64,000 bases of DNA, taken from NCBI RefSeq assembly GCF_031457455.1, contig NZ_JAVDWU010000002.1, positions 596,069-660,068 of the forward strand, read 5' to 3'. A program made the position numbers and the translations under genes. The DNA is from Hydrogenophaga palleronii_A. GTDB taxonomy: Bacteria; Pseudomonadota; Gammaproteobacteria; Burkholderiales; Burkholderiaceae_C. The notes under the pieces are model-generated. The model had not been told where the DNA came from and searched no databases. It saw nothing but the letters and a program-made list of their open reading frames with translations. Numbering within the stretch: the stretch's first letter is position 1; each line of letters begins with the position of its first letter. Shown here piece after piece: positions 62,783 through 64,000 of the stretch.

Positions 62783-63241
62783 TCAGAGCTCATGGGAGTA
62801 CACAATGAAGCCGTGATGTTCGGCCATTTTGTCGTAGAGGGCACGACCAGCAACGTTGGATGTCTGGGTGGTCCAATAGACGCGCGAGCTCCCGGCCTCT
62901 TGCGCCGCGTCTAGGACCCGCTGAATGAGAGCGCGCCCCACTCCCCTGCCACGGCAAATCTCCTCGGTGAAGAGGTCTTGAAGGTAACAGACGTCAGAAA
63001 AGCGTGAGGTACTGCAATGAAACAGAAAATGCGCGATGCCGACGACCCGGCCGTCGAGTTCGGCAACGAACGCCCGCACAGTTTCGGCCTTGTCAAAAAA
63101 CCGCTCCCACGTTTGTTTCGTCACACGCTCGTCCAAAGCCGTGGATCCGCTGCGTCCATAGAATGCGTTGTATCCGTCCCAGAGTGATCGCCACTGCTGG
63201 TGGTCATCGTGCCGAATTGGCCTAATGTGGGGATGAGCCAT
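62783..63241 (-). CDS. GNAT-family acetyltransferase
   Basis: A 152-residue acetyltransferase. It begins MAHPHIRPIRHDDHQQWRSLWDGYNAFYG, has AELDGRVVGIAHFLFH and CYLQDLFTEEICRGRGVGRALIQRVLDAAQ (acetyl-CoA loop RGRGVG), and ends YWTTQTSNVAGRALYDKMAEHHGFIVY. The Y-x-Q-D-L-F-T motif with early W-x-x-L-W-x-x-Y is seen in GNATs acting on amines or histidine-like substrates, but no substrate can be set. The start at 63241 leaves a normal N-terminus; upstream in-frame sequence looks non-coding. Confidence 0.82.
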   Translation of the reverse strand: MAHPHIRPIRHDDHQQWRSLWDGYNAFYGRSGSTALDERVTKQTWERFFDKAETVRAFVAELDGRVVGIAHFLFHCSTSRFSDVCYLQDLFTEEICRGRGVGRALIQRVLDAAQEAGSSRVYWTTQTSNVAGRALYDKMAEHHGFIVYSHEL

Positions 63242-63347
63242 TGTGTATGTATTCGTAGGTCTGACGCCGCTGCTCAGCCGACGTCGTAGGCGGTAGGGTG
63301 CTGCAGCCTGTTGGGCCACGCTCCGGCAACGCGAAATGCTTGCGACT

Positions 63348-63767
63348 TCACAACGACGCCGCTGCTGCGTACACCAAACAAATAGCTGCAAACAGCGAAA
63401 GCCATGCGCCCGCCACGTTTGCAAACAGGACAACGTTTTCCGGCGTTGTTTTACCTCGCGTCAAACCCCTGTGCCCGGTGATGGCGGCCAACGGCATGGA
63501 GATGCAAAAGAAGTATGACGAAGCGATTAGGCATCCAGCGATGAACCACGACAAGGCCGCAGAAACAGACAACGACGTGAGCACGGCGGCCACGGAAAAC
63601 ATGAGGATTGCTGCAATTGGAAGACTCTGATGGGCAATGCGCCAGGAGTTGACAATATGAGCGGATGCCTCTCGATTGATGGCTTTCCCGTAGGGCGCGC
63701 CTAGTAGGAGACCGAACAGTAAGACAACTGAGCCATGGAAAATCAGATGTTTGGCAGGCGTGATCAT
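63348..63767 (-). CDS. Hypothetical four-segment membrane protein
   Basis: A 139-residue protein with four hydrophobic segments, including HLIFHGSVVLLFGLLLGAPYG, LPIAAILMFSVAAVLTSLSV, ALSWFIAGCLIASSYFF and NVVLFANVAGAWLSLFAAICLVYAAAA. HIVNSWRIAHQSLPIAAI between the first two resembles, loosely, small heme-binding isomerase-like membrane proteins (styrene-oxide isomerase relatives); this is a guess. ATG at 63767; longer in-frame readings are unlikely. Confidence 0.6.
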   Translation of the reverse strand: MITPAKHLIFHGSVVLLFGLLLGAPYGKAINREASAHIVNSWRIAHQSLPIAAILMFSVAAVLTSLSVSAALSWFIAGCLIASSYFFCISMPLAAITGHRGLTRGKTTPENVVLFANVAGAWLSLFAAICLVYAAAASL

Positions 63768-63869
63768 CGTGGTGGTAGCGGTTCTGACGGGTCGGGCACG
63801 AAACTTTTGGGAGTTTACTGGGGAGCACCCGGTTGCAAGGGCAGAACCTGCCGACCGCTGCAACTGCAA

Positions 63870-64000
63870 CGGCGGCTCCGCGACACTTGCCCAGACGACC
63901 GCTCGGGGCCAATTCTGTTGAAAAACTCGGTTTTGGCCCGTGCGGTGGGGTCACGCTGAATCCGCCACGATCAGAATTGAGTTTATTTCCCGGCCGCTTC
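63870..64000. other. Window end, possible insertion-sequence debris
   Basis: There is no supported gene. GGCC-AATTCTGTTGAAAAACTCGGTTTT-GGCC (63909-63940 region) resembles sequence often found at the ends of IS elements in proteobacteria, but no terminal repeat or target duplication is visible within the window. Confidence 0.3.

Noticed and set aside
60535..63767. Integron cassette array with attC sites
   Set aside because: GNATs and small genes suggested it, but no GTTRRRY/RYYYAAC pairs bracket the genes, strands are mixed and no integrase is seen.
59040..64000. Direct repeat of the guaA 3' end as an attachment site
   Set aside because: Only a 7-base match (ATTGAGT) near 63978 was found, too short to mean anything.

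Overview
The window looks like chromosomal DNA of a betaproteobacterium of the Comamonadaceae (Hydrogenophaga/Acidovorax/Rhodoferax-like). This is inferred from the high GC content, the dense short-spaced gene layout, the assimilatory APS-reductase sulfur cluster with a DUF934 protein, the rimP-nusA-infB-rbfA-truB-typA operon, and intergenic repeats built around CCCC-loop-GGGG and CCGGC-loop-GCCGG hairpins. No species can be named from the sequence alone.

Layout. 1-0.5 kb: 5' part of a VanZ-like gene and tRNA-Asn. 0.5-8.3 kb: one minus-strand sulfur block: TauE-type exporter, sulfite reductase, DUF934, APS reductase, cysD, cysN, then 7Fe ferredoxin fdxA and a ferredoxin-NADP reductase. Together they can turn sulfate into sulfide with ferredoxin as electron carrier. 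A CysB-type regulator and a CbiX-type chelatase (siroheme synthesis) lie apart at 21-22.3 kb. 8.4-12.8 kb: a degenerate receiver-like protein, an MnmC-C-like oxidoreductase, yggX, dsbB and argA. 12.8-14.8 kb: the oddest part, holding a lower-GC SDR39U1-like gene, fragments of broken genes on both sides of it, and a leader with a 9-codon ORF, a terminator and anti-Shine-Dalgarno sequences. 14.9-26.5 kb: hrpA, a lone Rieske protein, an aminotransferase, cysB-cbiX, lptG-lptF, pepA-holC. 26.7-35.2 kb: a lipoprotein amino-acid-binding protein, a frameshifted FAD oxidoreductase, tRNA-Ser, DUF2237, QmcA-NfeD, a large basic amino acid decarboxylase, DUF465, fabI. 35.2-40.9 kb: yejABEF peptide importer. 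41-51.3 kb: DUF2189-DUF2788, then the transcription/translation operon, which carries a signal peptidase gene between infB and rbfA. 51.4-59.1 kb: EamA transporter, HIBCH-like hydrolase, smpB, ratA, rnfH, DUF4124, guaB, a small membrane protein, guaA.

From the 3' end of guaA to the end of the window (59.1-64 kb) coding density falls. The region holds a Crp/Fnr regulator, two GNAT acetyltransferases, a transposase C-terminal remnant, an SCO4402-like protein and two small membrane proteins, which is typical of an accessory region. No CRISPR array, rRNA or complete insertion sequence was seen.

The best leads for something undescribed are the attenuator-like leader at 14.53-14.78 kb with its unknown 82-residue product and truncated ATPase partner, the apparent replacement of the rest of that locus by the SDR39U1-like gene, an 18-bp perfect palindrome at the fdxA promoter, and a nested palindromic element upstream of rimP.
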